A stretch of DNA of 64,000 nt from Tetmemena sp. SeJ-2015 (lineage: Eukaryota > Ciliophora > Spirotrichea > Sporadotrichida > Oxytrichidae). The stretch lies in assembly GCA_027382625.1 (NCBI GenBank), contig JAJKFJ010021419.1, positions 23,090-87,089 of the forward strand, given 5' to 3'. The notes below the pieces were generated by a model. It had not been told where the DNA came from and searched no databases. It saw only the letters and a program-made list of their open reading frames with translations. The position numbers and the translations under genes are program-made. Shown here piece after piece: positions 1 to 12,174 of the stretch; positions within the stretch are counted from its first letter, which is position 1; every line of letters starts with the position of its first letter.

Positions 1-1
1 A

Positions 2-1821
2 ATAGTGGAATTACCCTTCTCCTTATGTGAGCTTAAGCACTTAGCTGAGTTTAGTTTAGACTGGCTTATATATTTTGACTCTACAAAATAAACTAGCAAG
101 CATTAAAAAGGGCAAGGTAGCAAGTAGATCATCTAAGAGTTTTAAATGTTCCTTCTTTCCATGTAGACTACTATCTATATGAGTAAACTACCTCTTGAGC
201 AAGTGAACTTCATCCATTTTTTGATGTATTTCCATAAGGCAAAAACTGTCTAAGAAGTTTAAACAATAGCTTTCACTAATAAGTCGAGGAATATTTTCCA
301 TTAGATGGCTTTGAACGGCCATCTATATCTGTTTGAGGATATTTACTGTAACTTTCATGGGGCTCAGTTTGACATAAATAAGTTAGACACTGACGAGTCT
401 ACTCCCTTCCTGCTTGCTATTAGAAACAAGCGAAAGTAGTTTGTGAAGTCACTTTTAAGCTTACCCTAGACTAATATAAACAGGCCAAGCAAGAAGTATG
501 GGCATCCTTTACACCTACCATCAAGAGCCATGAATTCAAGCTAGCATTATAAATGCTTAAAGGAGTGCAGATGAGTTTCCACAGGCACATCGATGTCAAC
601 AGCATCAGTGAGGATGGAAATAATGCTCTCCACTATCTCTTCTCACACTTCTACATCAAACCAGAGATCTGCTCAGAGATCGCTAACTAACTTATTAAGA
701 AAGGAATCAATCTCAACCTCAAAAACAAAAATGACTTCTCGCCCTTGCATATAGCGATCATAGGAGGCCAGCACTCAGCTATTTAGTTTGCCTTAAATTA
801 TAACAAGCAGCAGAGGGAGAAAGCCAATCCTTACCAGCTTTTCAACTTCAACCTAAAGGGCGGCAGACTAAACTAAAATTGCTTGTACCTAGCCATATAG
901 TAGAATAACATTAGAGTAATCTCAACTCTCTTACAGAGTTCAGAATAGTTGGACTTCATGGCCATAGATGACGAGGGAAGGCAGGCGAAGGACATTTGTC
1001 CCTATAACTCTCCAGTCTATAAGCTCTTGACTCAATATGAGATGTGTCACTACAAGCAGTGCGCAGATAAACCCATTCTCATTCCCAACTCTCAGAACAA
1101 GGAACCTATCTTGATAAGTGAATCTCTTGAGCACGCACAGACTCTCTTACTTATCTCAAACAGCCATGCCCAGAACTAGATAGTGACAGGGAATATTCTA
1201 ATTCAATAAGAGGTGTCTCAGTTCTACATCAACAAGCGCTTTTATGAAAGTCCTAATAAAGTCAGGCAAAAGATTTTGGAGAAGGCTCACATTCATCAGC
1301 AAAATTAAAAGAAGAAGAATCTTAATCAAAGTTTTCAAAGGGGCAGGTCAGTGATTACAAACTCTAAGCAGAGGAATTTAAGCCAGAACAATCATCCCGC
1401 TCATGGGAACAGACATAATCTACTAAACTAAGTGAGAGTTAGTGGGGGTTACTAGCTTAAAAGAGAAAGCAGCATAGCTAGTGTTGGTGGATTAGGCATC
1501 ATACCTTTGATTACAGAGAATAAGAACAGAGAGAGTAGGGCTTTCTCGCACAACCGTAGAATATCAGATAGTGTCCAGAGGGAGAGGGAGCGAGTAGAGA
1601 GTGAAAGAGACTTACTAGGCAGGGAAGAGTTTGGATAGATGAAAAAGAATTCCCAATACTCTAGAAAACTTAGTGTCAACTACAGTACCAACTCTCTTTG
1701 TTCAAGGAAGATCAAATTTTATAAAATATTTTATTGTGTATCTTATATTTTAAGTAATAATTATTTAATATATTTCTCTCATCTCTTGGTAATTTAAAAT
1801 TAATCTATATGTTTATTATGA
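2..1821 (+). CDS. ankyrin-repeat protein, 5' end outside window
   Basis: Read with TAA/TAG as Gln, one frame is open from base 2 to about 520 and the next from about 525 to the TGA at 1819-1821. Ankyrin-type helices are recognisable, for example GNNALHYLF, FSPLHIAI and PLHLAIKSHEF around the frame change. The change near 518 interrupts the HLAIKSHEF motif and fits loss of one base, so it is either an assembly error or a real lesion. The C-terminal third (about 1200-1700) is low-complexity and rich in Ser, Arg, Asn and Gln. The last ~35 codons are AT-rich and probably non-coding, so the true segment end may be near 1710. Ankyrin repeats bind partner proteins; no partner can be inferred here. 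Confidence 0.7.
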
Positions 1822-1899
1822 ATTCAAATAAAAATACTGCACTTATTTATTTGTAAGATAAAGTTACAGATGTCTCCCCTAAACTAAAAAGAGATAAGC

Positions 1900-4800
1900 A
1901 TGGATGTGTTCAACGACGAGCCCTCCCTCATTCAATAGAACGTAGTAAGCTAGAACATTTAGAATACTCGCTTCAACGGCCAGAGCCTGCTCTCATCAGT
2001 GGATTCCCAAATCACAAGAACTCTTTTCAAGAACAACCTCAAAGAGAGTGAACCTCTTAGTGTCAGAGACTCCCAACTCGAATCTCACTATCACAGTTCA
2101 AAACTCGGCTCAATCTTAGTTAACTAAAGCCACCACATCGCACCAGATATCAAACCCCTCTACAGTCAAAGAGAGTGGAATAAACTTTAGAAGACTAACT
2201 GTAAGCAAGTGCAGCTCTTGAAATTTGAAGAGGACGAAGTCAGGATAGATGAAGAAGAGGAGGCGGAGGCAGCAGAGGAGGAACTACAAGAAGAGGAAAA
2301 AGAGGATATATAGAAACCACAGCAAAGACAAATTGCTAAGAGTCCATCACAAAAGGCTTAGTTTACTTCAAGCAATCCTTTCCTGCCTGAGACTTTGCAA
2401 TTCTCTAAATCCATTTTGGAGTCAGTCACCTACTGGAGGCAAGAAGACTACTGAATAGAGAGTGAAGACAAGCATGCAGACAACTTTCCAGAATAAGAAT
2501 GAGGCAGATGTCTATCAGACCATCCCCACTTCTGAATTAAGATAACTGATATTTATTTTAAGATGAATTGATTCAGTATATGAGCTAGCCCACTTTACAA
2601 CACCAGGTTATACCTGATTTGTACGATGAAAATCATTAGCTCAGTGACTTCAGTCAAATATATTAGGTCCTTGACGAGTCAACTCAAGGCATCCAGCACC
2701 CTATGGAGAACCAATAAAACTATATATTTGATTAGCTTTTATATTTGTAACTAGAAAATTGCTGCAGGCATGCAAGTTAAGACCTCAGAGAAGTATCATC
2801 TCTCTCAATTCAATTCCTTGACCTTCCAGAGGACTTACTAACACTTAGAAGAGATATATCGATCCGTTGCTTCTAAATCTATTCTACAGAGCATGCTTGA
2901 GCTTTTGATACCTCTTGCAAAGTCCAAAGACAAGTACATTTGCATAGATATAGTCTACATTATCTTCCAATAACTCAACCACACCAAGGCTTTGCTCAAT
3001 TTTGCAGGCATCTTGTAAATTCTCTTTTAGAAAAATAATTTGATTTATTCTCTAAGAGCTCGCAGGATCTAAAACCGTGAAGAAACTGGCACATATAGAG
3101 ATGCTAAACATACTCTCACAGTAAAAATACACCGATTCAAGCTTCAGAATACCTTAAAATCCACTCTCTCATATTTAAATTAAAGAATCAGGGTGAGACC
3201 TATCTATGAACCAAAAAGCATATAAGAATCGCCATTGAAGAAGTCAGTGACCTCTAGGTTCAATAGACTTGAAAACAGCAACTATAATAGTGTCACTTAA
3301 ATAAACACCCTCAAGAACTCAGTCAAGAAGTCTCCTTCTATGGTTCTGATTGAGGGCCATTAAAGACACCAGCCTCAATCTATCAACAACTTTTCAAAAT
3401 ACAAGACCAAGCAAGGCAACTATATCTTGCAGTCTGATCACTAAATTAGCGTCTTTATTATATGATAACTTCAACCCTTCAAGCCTGCTTAATGCAAGTT
3501 CGTTGTTCTAAGGAGAAGGAGGGCCTGAGTATGCCTCCATGTCCTACTACAGTTTAAGGAGAGATAATAAAGCTGAGACTGTTGAAATTGGAGAAGAGTA
3601 GCAAGAGGGCAGAGTCAAAACAGACATCAAATCTAATCTCCTCTTTTCAGAGCCCAAAAATCCAAAGTAAACAAACTTTAATCCATTAAATTAAACTTGA
3701 TTTATTCTAAAGATTAGTTCCTGAGCAAACGACAGAGCTCTGAAAGCATCAGCAACGACTACCAAATGAAGACAGGTCAGAATAAAATATCTCTGAACTT
3801 CAAGGGTAGTAGAACTCTTCAGCAGATCAAGCAACCTCTCAAAGATAAAGAAAGAGCTTACATAAAGCATCTTCAGTAAACAGAGGTTCAGAATATAAAC
3901 AAGCAGCAGTCCATATCTAGCAACGATATCTAGACTTTAAATAGTGTTTTTACTTTGAGAAAGAAGGAGAGTCTTACCAAATTCACTGCTGCCTACTAAA
4001 ACATGGTGGAAGAGGGCTCTCTAAGTCTTAATAAGTCTTAAAAGCAGAGCCTAAATTCAGACTCTATGCAAGATAGAAACGTCCAAGCCAAGCTTTAAAT
4101 GCTGAAGGGTTCTAAGCCACTCTTCATAAACAACATGCTCAAGTCTACAATGATGAAAAAGAATCAACAGCATCAGCAGCAGCAGCAGCAGTCTTAGTAG
4201 CAGTAAATACAGTTCATGAATACTTAGAGATTTGAAATGAAAGGCAAGAGCTCTCAGACACTTCAACTAAGAGAGAAAGCTGATTCAGTTAATCGCAAGT
4301 CTCAGAAGACAAATGCATAGACGCCAATAAGCAGTAAGGTGACTACAGGTAGCTTATATCAGCTTGGGAAGAATCAAACTAGTGGAGCCATAGAGATCGA
4401 TCATAATAAGTAGGCCTTAACAGCTCACAAGTTTCAAAAGCACAGCCTAATGACTAACAAGAATTCTAAGACATAGAAACTTCACTAAGATTTCCAAGAA
4501 CCTATTCAGTAGTTTTCGACTTTCACTTATCACAAAGATGATAAGAAGAATGCATAATAAAATAGTCAAGACATCAACTCTAAGGATTATGGATCAGGGA
4601 TTGGAGTTTTTGAAATTGAAGATCCTACTTGGAATAATATAGCGATGCGTTTGAAGTATTAAAATTAGAATGACATGACACCTCAAAATATGAAAAGCCC
4701 AAGACTTTTTTCAGACCCTGATATAGATCCTGAGTTTGAGAATAGTCGTTTCGACGCAGAATAATTCTCGGAAAATCCTCAACTTAGAGCCACTCAATTG

Positions 4801-5472
4801 AGAATTCAAGTGATGACCAATGAAGATGAGTTAGAGGAGATTACTTAGTAGCTTCTGATAAAGGATAAGTGGCAAGTGTTGAAGGAATCTCACACCTAGA
4901 AGATGGGGAAGGTACCCTAATCTGCAATCAAAAGAAAGAATATGTTCTCAGCCAATCAACCCTCCCGCAAAGACAGTACTCCTCTGAGTTCAGCTAAGTT
5001 GCAGTAGTCAGCTCAAATCACAGCTCAAAATGATTTAATCAAGTCAATGCTATACTCTGAAAAGAGTCAGAATATAAATAATCCCAAGATACAAAGCCAT
5101 AGTAGGAGTGTGGATAGAAAAACTCAGAGCCTTTACAATCACAAGAACCTAGTAGTGCAGAGCTAAAATTCTGTACCGACCATCAAGAGCAAAATATAAA
5201 TGAAGAATTCAGCTCTCATCAAAGAAGATGCAACAACTTAGAACCCGTCTCATAAACAGAATGAGCCAAAGCAGATGTCTGGAACATTCTTGAGTAAAAA
5301 ATACCAAAATTTATTTAGGAATTCTGATACATCAAGTACTGCAAAAAGTGTTTTAAAAAGCTATATTTTATTCTTAAGAGTAGTTAAGCTTTCTCAAAGA
5401 AGCGATGAAGTAAACCAAAATTTGTATAGAATAAATTCTCCAAGCTAGAAAAGTCTATAAAAAGGCCTATGA
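1900..5472 (+). CDS. long Q/N/S-rich protein, several segments, function unknown
   Basis: Starts at an ATG at 1900 after ~180 bp of AT-rich DNA. The frame is open to 2454 (acidic run EEEEAEAAEEE), again at about 2761-3455, and then for ~590 codons from about 3705 to the TGA at 5470-5472. The pieces are in different frames, separated by short AT-rich stretches (about 2530-2570, 2725-2760, 3450-3470, 3690-3705) that are probably IESs. The 2761-3100 block is predicted globular and rich in Leu/Ile; the rest is disordered, with a CAG/TAG glutamine tract near 4165-4206. I do not recognise the family. It could be two adjacent genes rather than one. Confidence 0.6.
4165..4206 (+). repeat. glutamine-coding CAG/TAG/TAA tract
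   Basis: Six perfect CAG repeats followed by TAG TAG CAG TAA, inside the long Q-rich frame. All of these codons read as Gln under the hypotrich code. Confidence 0.8.
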
Positions 5473-5636
5473 TTTATTTAATGACAACTTTACATTTTAA
5501 TTAAGATTCTACTTTTAAAGGTCAAGGATCAATATTAGAGTGAATCACAAAGATAAGAGTCTTTAGCAATATTATAATAATCTGACTTATTAATAGATAC
5601 GTTGAGCCTGATTAAAGCTTTATCTGGTAAAATAAA

Positions 5637-8265
5637 ATGGGTTTACTCTAGCGAAATAGCCTATCTCACTTTGCTATTTATATAATAACAATAGTGGCTA
5701 TTCTATCTCTGTCTCAGGGTTAGAGATTGACGCGATCTTATACGCTTAGTAACTCTAGAACAAATTGCGGAATCGTAGGCGGGCAGTACTTGCTGTTTGC
5801 TTGTAGCAATGGATATGAACTTCACAATTTTACGATTCTTTCGTAGTAAGGAACCTGGACCAACTATACCTCCTTTTAAAAAGCAACAACCTACGCAAAC
5901 ATATGGAATCCTCACTTCTACTCAACGATAAGTGGGCGAAACAATAAAACTTCATTTGTGGTGAACGACACCTCTTACTCGTACGAGTTTAATCAAACAT
6001 CAAACACTTTCAAGTATCTACCCACTGAGAACTATACTAATCAAGGCATGCAAGATGTTGTATTCTTAGATGGGGCACTCATTTATAGAGATTCTATAAC
6101 TCATCTTAATTTCTCATTTTTCTATTTATGAGATGACTATGAGAATTACACTTATTTCGTAGATAGGAAAACTATGCTGGGTAAATACATAGTGAGGTAC
6201 AGTAACTATACTCTCAATTTCGACGTGATAAGGAAGCTTAATTAGAGCAAGGAGATATATTTGGTGGTTACCTGCACTGCTAATTCAAAAGCTAGTGATA
6301 ATATTTGCTACCTATATGAGCTCAACTCAACTGTCTCACCTATCTCTATGACCTAGAAATTCATTTAAAATGATTTTAATAATTTTGAGTAAGGAAATTA
6401 ACTTTCCAGTTAGGAAGCATGTGCGCGAGTAATCTACGATTCATTAGAAATTTCATAATAATGTCTTGCCCCAACTATAACCAAAACAGTGGCAGGATAG
6501 ATGTTTATGGATTACAATACGGCACATCGGATTACTAACTATACTTAATAAAGACATTAAACTGTAACTATACAGAGTGCTACATTGGAAAGCAGATTGA
6601 GATCAGAGATCTTACTCAAGACATATTTTAATGAGCTTTAATTATAAATTTATTTTCTTCAAGACCACATACAAGTAGTCTACACTTAGTTTGGGTCAGA
6701 TATGACCACCTACTTGAGCTTGTTAAATGTGATGCAGTTTTACTACACTGAAGAGAGTAAGTACTACTTTGTGAGCAACAACTCGGAGAAGGTTTAGCAG
6801 ATAGACTAAACAGTTCTCAGCAACCTAACTTTTGGCGTGAATAGTGGCGTGCTCATGATGAAGTATGTTCTATAAATTATAAATAGTAAAAGCTTTTTAT
6901 AATTCAACAGACTACTGTTTTCTAATAACAGCTCTGCAATTTCACGTAATACTATAACGGCTCTTCTTGTGCGAAATGTGGCTATGGCTAATTAAACTTT
7001 AGACCCGATACTGGCAGCTGCGAAAACTGCGTCTCAAATTCTTCTTCCTACTCCTGGTAGAGCTTTGAAACCTTGCTTAAAACTTATAAGCTATAAAAAT
7101 CGGTAAATATAAACAATAATTATGATGAACTTAGTACTGTACTAACTTTTATAGCTTCGATCCAAACCAAGTACCAGATGGTTCTAATTCAGTCCTTGTA
7201 GGAGATTCATCTAACTCGGGATTATAAAACTGGGAACTAGCTTTGATAATCTTCTTTCCCTTGTTTTTACTGTTTATTCTTCTGATCGCTTTGATATGGT
7301 TCTGCTGCTGCAGGGAAAAGAAAAGGGAGGGAGATTAACAACCTAGCAAGAAAGATATGCAAGCTATCTCTAAGATAGATCTCGATGCTGAGAATCCAGG
7401 CCCCTAGAATGGAGGATAGAGTGGGAGCTAATAGAAAATCTATGTTGCATAATTTTAAATAAGAAAAAAAGATAAAGTCCTGATAGAGTTGGGAAAAGCC
7501 CAACCTACTCAAAGATAGAGGATGGCCCTAATCTAAATCGTACGCCTACAAAGAACAAGGCTATCTAAGCTATCGCCTTTCCCTAAAATCATGAGCAAAC
7601 GATTGATAGAATAAAAATTGATTTTAACTTATTGATAATCTTACACCTGTAAAACACATTAGGATAAATACGGGAGGCAGCTCTTAATGTGATAATGAGG
7701 ATGCAGAGCTCTTCTATGCATACCCTTAAAACAAAAAAGACCTAAGATACTCTAAGAAGCAGCAGGCTCTTGATAGTGAGGAATCTTGTGAGGCTGAAAT
7801 TATGGATGACAGTGTCACTCATAACAACTCTGCGGTGCTTCAATCCAAGCTCAATAAATTTTAAATTTTATATAAATGTTTACTAGCCTTCTCCTGAGAA
7901 AGTGGTGAGGCACTATGAGTGGAAGAGAGATGACTCTCCCCACTATAAAAGGAAGGAAGGTATTCAGCAACCAAATGCAATTCCAATGATTATTGAACCA
8001 GACACCGACAGGCCTGAAAGAAATCTAGTGTAGAGACTGAATAGTTTTAAGCACAGAGAGGCTGTAAATAAATCTCCTAGTCTCATCCGAGCTCCCTCAG
8101 CATAGGTCAATGAATAGCTTCTAAAAATATAGAATAAGTTTTATATTGATATTTCTTACCCTTTTCGAAAATTCTCCCTCTAAAGATCTAAGAGCTTGCA
8201 TCAAGGATGACCCGACACTTGTGGAAGCGATATCCTGCATATTTTGCATAAATTATATTGATTGA
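5637..8265 (+). CDS. type I membrane protein with Cys-rich ectodomain
   Basis: The ATG at 5637 begins a hydrophobic signal-like stretch (FAIYIITIVAILSLSQ). A long Asn/Thr/Tyr-rich extracellular region with many N-X-S/T sites follows. A Cys-rich module near 6945-7060 contains CAKCGYG and GSCENC, like furin/GCC2-type motifs. A strong transmembrane helix (LALIIFFPLFLLFILLIALI) lies at about 7230-7295 and is followed by CCCREKK and a hydrophilic cytoplasmic tail. The frame changes near 6131, 6940, 7120, 7640 and 7870 at AT-rich short segments, so four or five IESs are likely. Tail blocks at 7660-7860 and 7890-8160 are clearly coding. The TGA at 8263-8265 is a plausible end. A surface receptor-like role is inferred only from topology. 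Confidence 0.65.
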
Positions 8266-8753
8266 ATTATAGTTAAGTTGAAGTGAATATAATTTTTGAG
8301 TTTTGATTTTGCTACAACGTGTTTAAGTTGCAGGACTAAATTTTCCATCTGTAAAACTGCAAGAGTCAAGTTAAGCACATCGCTCATAGATCCTGTGTAG
8401 ATAAAGCAATCAAAGGTAATCAAATTACAGAGCTGAATTGCCCAGCATGCGCAAGTTAAGAAAAAGAAACACAATCAATCCAAGATGGCATATAAGTAAC
8501 ACCTTTTTACATAAAATAATAAATTTTTTATTATGAAATTGTTTTGAGGGAGTTGTAAAGAAATAAAACAGAGACTCAGAATGAAAGTGAAATAAGACTT
8601 AAAGCATAAGAAATTAAAAAATTTTACAAAAATCATAAATAAAATAATTTCAGCCCTTTATTTTTCCAAGAAATAATTTTTAAGTCAATCTGTGGAGCTA
8701 TCAAAAATTAAACTTTTCGAAACTAAGTAAAGAAATAAACAATAAGGAATAAA

Positions 8754-11682
8754 TCATTCGCGCTTGATTAATTTTTATACTGATTTTTTCCTTTCAGAGG
8801 GAGGCCTGTTTTAATGCCTTTGAGGAGCTTAGTTTTGTGGAGTGTTTCTGTTTTGATCTAAGCTGCCTACTGAGATAAGTGGCGCATTTGTGTCTAGCGT
8901 TTTATTAGCTCCATTTCTAGAGGCGGGAGTCTTCTATGCCGAAGGAGCTCTCCTTTATTATTCAGATAATAATATTAAAGGCTATTTAAAATATATATTA
9001 GGTAGCTGGTTTAATGGTAACTGTTGGTGGTCTTTTTTATTAAGGCTATGGATTTTAAGACTAGCTTCTTTAAGGCCTAGGCTGCTGCTAAGCTTATGGC
9101 TAGCCCTGAGTTGGCGCTCTAGATGTAGGCGCCTAGCTTAACTATTGAGGTTATGATCTAGCCGGAGATTAAGGTGCCGCTGATCTAATAGTTGGCTGAG
9201 CTTGCTAATTGTAACTTGCGGGCACTTTATTTCTAGCAGGAGAGGGCTAAGGATTTTGGGCAGTGGGCTATTTTGGAATAATTGAGACAACTTTTGGCGT
9301 CTTTCTTTGAGATGGTGCGCTTTGAGTTGTTGCAGTTTGATTGAAAGCAGTAACAGTAGTTGCAGTTTGGCCAAATGGAGAGTTAGATCTCTAATTTATA
9401 GAGTCATTAAAAGCAGAGTTTGTATATGCTTGGGTATTTGGAGTCTTAGGATTAAGACCTTGAGTCTAAGGAGTCTTTTATCCTGAAGCTGATTGCTAAG
9501 CAGCTTGCTAAATCTTTGCGAAGGTGCTTTGACCAGGTTTTGCTCCAGGTTAAAGTTTCTGAGGAGTTTGTCCTTGTGGAGTATTCTTTGCAATTATTTC
9601 CTCTGCCTTCATTCTCAATGTATCTTTAATGGGGATATGAATCTCTTGTACTGGTTTTCCGAAATCCCCTATAGTAAAAGTTATCCTCCCTCCGTTTTTA
9701 TCCTGCTCTCTGATTTCCTCAACATAAGGCGGTCCATCGAAAAGTGGGGCTGTGTGAGTGCCATAATTTACTCTTCCTTTCTCATCATTAAGTTTATAGA
9801 CTGTGTACCCCAGCAAATCGTATTCCTCTTCTAAGAGTGACTTTGTAATACTCGCCTAAACTGTAGGCTTCACTCCTTCTTTCAATTGCAGATAAAGAAG
9901 CACAACATTAAGGTTTTTCTTAAGACCTATTTCCCAATAGTGAGATATCATTTTGTAAAAATTCTTCTCCCACTAAATACCCTCATCTATAGGAATAGAT
10001 TCAGGCGCTATCTCTTTCTCCTTGTCCTTCTTTTTCATTTTCTTAAGACCAAGTAGATTGAAAGGATTCTTTCCACTAGTTGCAAAGAAGCAGAACATTC
10101 CACCTGCACTTTTAACCACATATTTTCCAAATTAGACCAGATATCCAACTCTCACATGTCTCTCAGGGGTGATACCTTCAACATGATGTATGTATAAGTG
10201 AATTCCTCTCGCATTGTAACTTTTATCAGCCTCCTTCATAATTCTCAAATCATGGCAATGGTTGGCATTAAAGTTATGAAGATCAGGAATCCAAAAAACG
10301 CTCTACTATTCAGGAGTCAACTGATGCTTTCCATCTCGGCCATTATAGTGAGAAAATTAATTATGAGCACCCTGTATCGCTGGAAGCTCCCCTCTTTTTA
10401 TCTTGTCAGTATCGGTTATATACCCGGACTCAATTCTCATGAACATGTTAGTTAATGGAATTCTTTAGACGCACTCTGGAAATTTGAATAAATTGATGTT
10501 AGTGTCTGCAGGGGGTAAATAGAGAGGCACTTTAAAGTTTCCAGTAATGAGTTTACCCTCTTGAGTAAAGAGATCTAACACACTCCAAGCCAAAGTTTCC
10601 TCTTCCCCGACTTTGAGGTTCATATCTAAACTTAGCTCATCATCATCTGATCTATTTCTATAAAGTGGATATCCTATACCAGTACCACTATAAATATCAA
10701 AGTCCTCTGGCCTATAATAAACAGGCTTGCTTTGAACTTGGCCTTGGATTTCCCAAATCAAAATGTGATCGGGATCTATTGTGAGATCCTTCACAAAATG
10801 ATGAGCATTGAAAATGCTCGTGTATTCATAGTAGACTGCATTATTTTCGTCTACTTCATGCTGAGTGACTAATTTAGCATGTGAAAATCTTGGAGTGATT
10901 TATGGATCCCCTTTGTTATAGATGCCAAAAACAATCTATACACAATTTAAATAAGAGAGCAGTACTTACTTTCTTAACCTTGGTGTTGGCAAAAAATCTC
11001 AGAATGAAATCCCAATATATATTGAAGCTGATAAGCTTCCTTGGTTCAATTTCTAAATTCGAATTTAAGAGAGTAAATTTGTTTTACTTAATGGAGGTGT
11101 CCTAGGCCTTTCTATAACCACCGTTGTAAAACAAGGCTTTCTATATTCATTCGCTAGTTATTCCATTAATCTTTCTAGGTCAATTCTATAGGCTGTTAGC
11201 TTACGAAGTTTTTCATTCCTGAGTTGGTGCAACTAAGTGTAATGAGGAATGTTGCCTAAAATGATAGCCAGCTCTTTCTCCTTGTCTTTTATGGCCATTA
11301 TAATGTTCCACACGACAGGATCTTGCCATGGGTAAAGAAAGAATGGCCCTTTGAATTTATCTATGAAGGAACAAGGTGGCCATTACCTCACAAATCTATC
11401 CAAGTCATCGTTGATTTTTCGAAGTTCCCTATCACAACTGTGCCACATTTCATCAAAATGAATTCCTTCATTCATGGCATAATCCACTCTGTTGAAATTT
11501 TCATTCGCCTAAATTATCTGCCCCATATAACGAGCAGATGCTGAATTATCGATAAGGAGTGGAGGAAGCGATGAAGAGAAGGGATTTGCAAGCAAGTTTG
11601 GTTGAGAAGCATAGTGGTTTGAGTTTGTTAGAAGAGATTTGGATTTGTGATTTTGGATATTTGGTGGGATTTATAAGGTCAT
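8754..11682 (-). CDS. large coiled-coil/P-Q-rich protein, tentatively CCDC17-like
   Basis: The frame starts at an ATG at 11682-11680 (MTLQIPPNIQ) and runs to a TGA at 8756-8754, interrupted only by one IES (8950-9007) and one in-frame TGA at 11001-10999. Central parts look globular: PFFLYPWQDPVVW, a helical block with NEKLRKLTAYRIDLERLMEQ, a C2-like beta region (LSASIYIGISF then DFLPTPRLRK) and NYGTHTAPLFDGPPYVEEI near the C-terminal third. The last ~250 residues are rich in Pro, Gln, Thr and Ser. The resemblance to CCDC17-type ciliary proteins is a weak impression. The lone TGA could be a base error, since conserved-looking sequence continues in frame across it. Confidence 0.65.
8950..9007. 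other. IES with AGCT pointer
   Basis: AGCT occurs at 8946-8949 and 9004-9007. Removing one copy plus the 54 bp between them joins the reverse frame as TIKP-APSAQKTPASR. Left in place, the frame runs into an AT-rich stop. The deleted unit is 58 bp and shifts frame, as needed. Confidence 0.8.
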
Positions 11683-12174
11683 ACTCTGAAGAACATCACT
11701 CTGCAAGTCGTTCAATTTTTTGAAAAAATAGGGGCCGGGGTTCTTTTTAAATTTTAAACTTTTTTGGGGCCTTTAACCCCCCTGCCCCAAAATTAATAAA
11801 ACGTTTTAAAAACTACCAATTTTAACTAAAGAGTTTAAAAAAAGTTTGTAATTAAAATTTTTTTTCCAGGTCTCCAATTATCATTAAAAATATCATCTAG
11901 GAAAAATTTTAAAATTTTTAACTTTGAAATCTAAAAATATCTCTTATTCTCTTTAAAAGACAGATTTTTTATTAGAATAATCCAAAATATTTTATTCAAG
12001 AACTCTAAAAATAGTTAATGAACTTGCAAATGCTCCCTAATGCTTACACTCGCAGAAATCTGTCTGTATCACAATAGCCGAGTTACATCCCACCTTTTAT
12101 CTCTAAAATTATGAAACATTTAATCTAATCTCTTTAGCTAACAATTAGAACAAGTAAGACCCCATTAAATTAAA
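11683..12174. other. AT-rich spacer between divergent genes
   Basis: No supported gene. The stretch at 11715-11990 is A/T homopolymer-rich with runs of G and C (for example around 11730-11795). It probably holds the promoters of the divergent genes on either side, but I see no defined element. Confidence 0.5.

Noticed and set aside
8253..8474. Reverse 73-codon frame with a signal-like N-terminus
   Set aside because: It overlaps the forward gene's 3' end, is isolated and very hydrophobic from AT-rich DNA, and has no supporting homology or partner segment.
9493..9834. 113-codon forward frame
   Set aside because: Shadow of the reverse gene, whose frame is conserved in style and spans an IES with a precise pointer.
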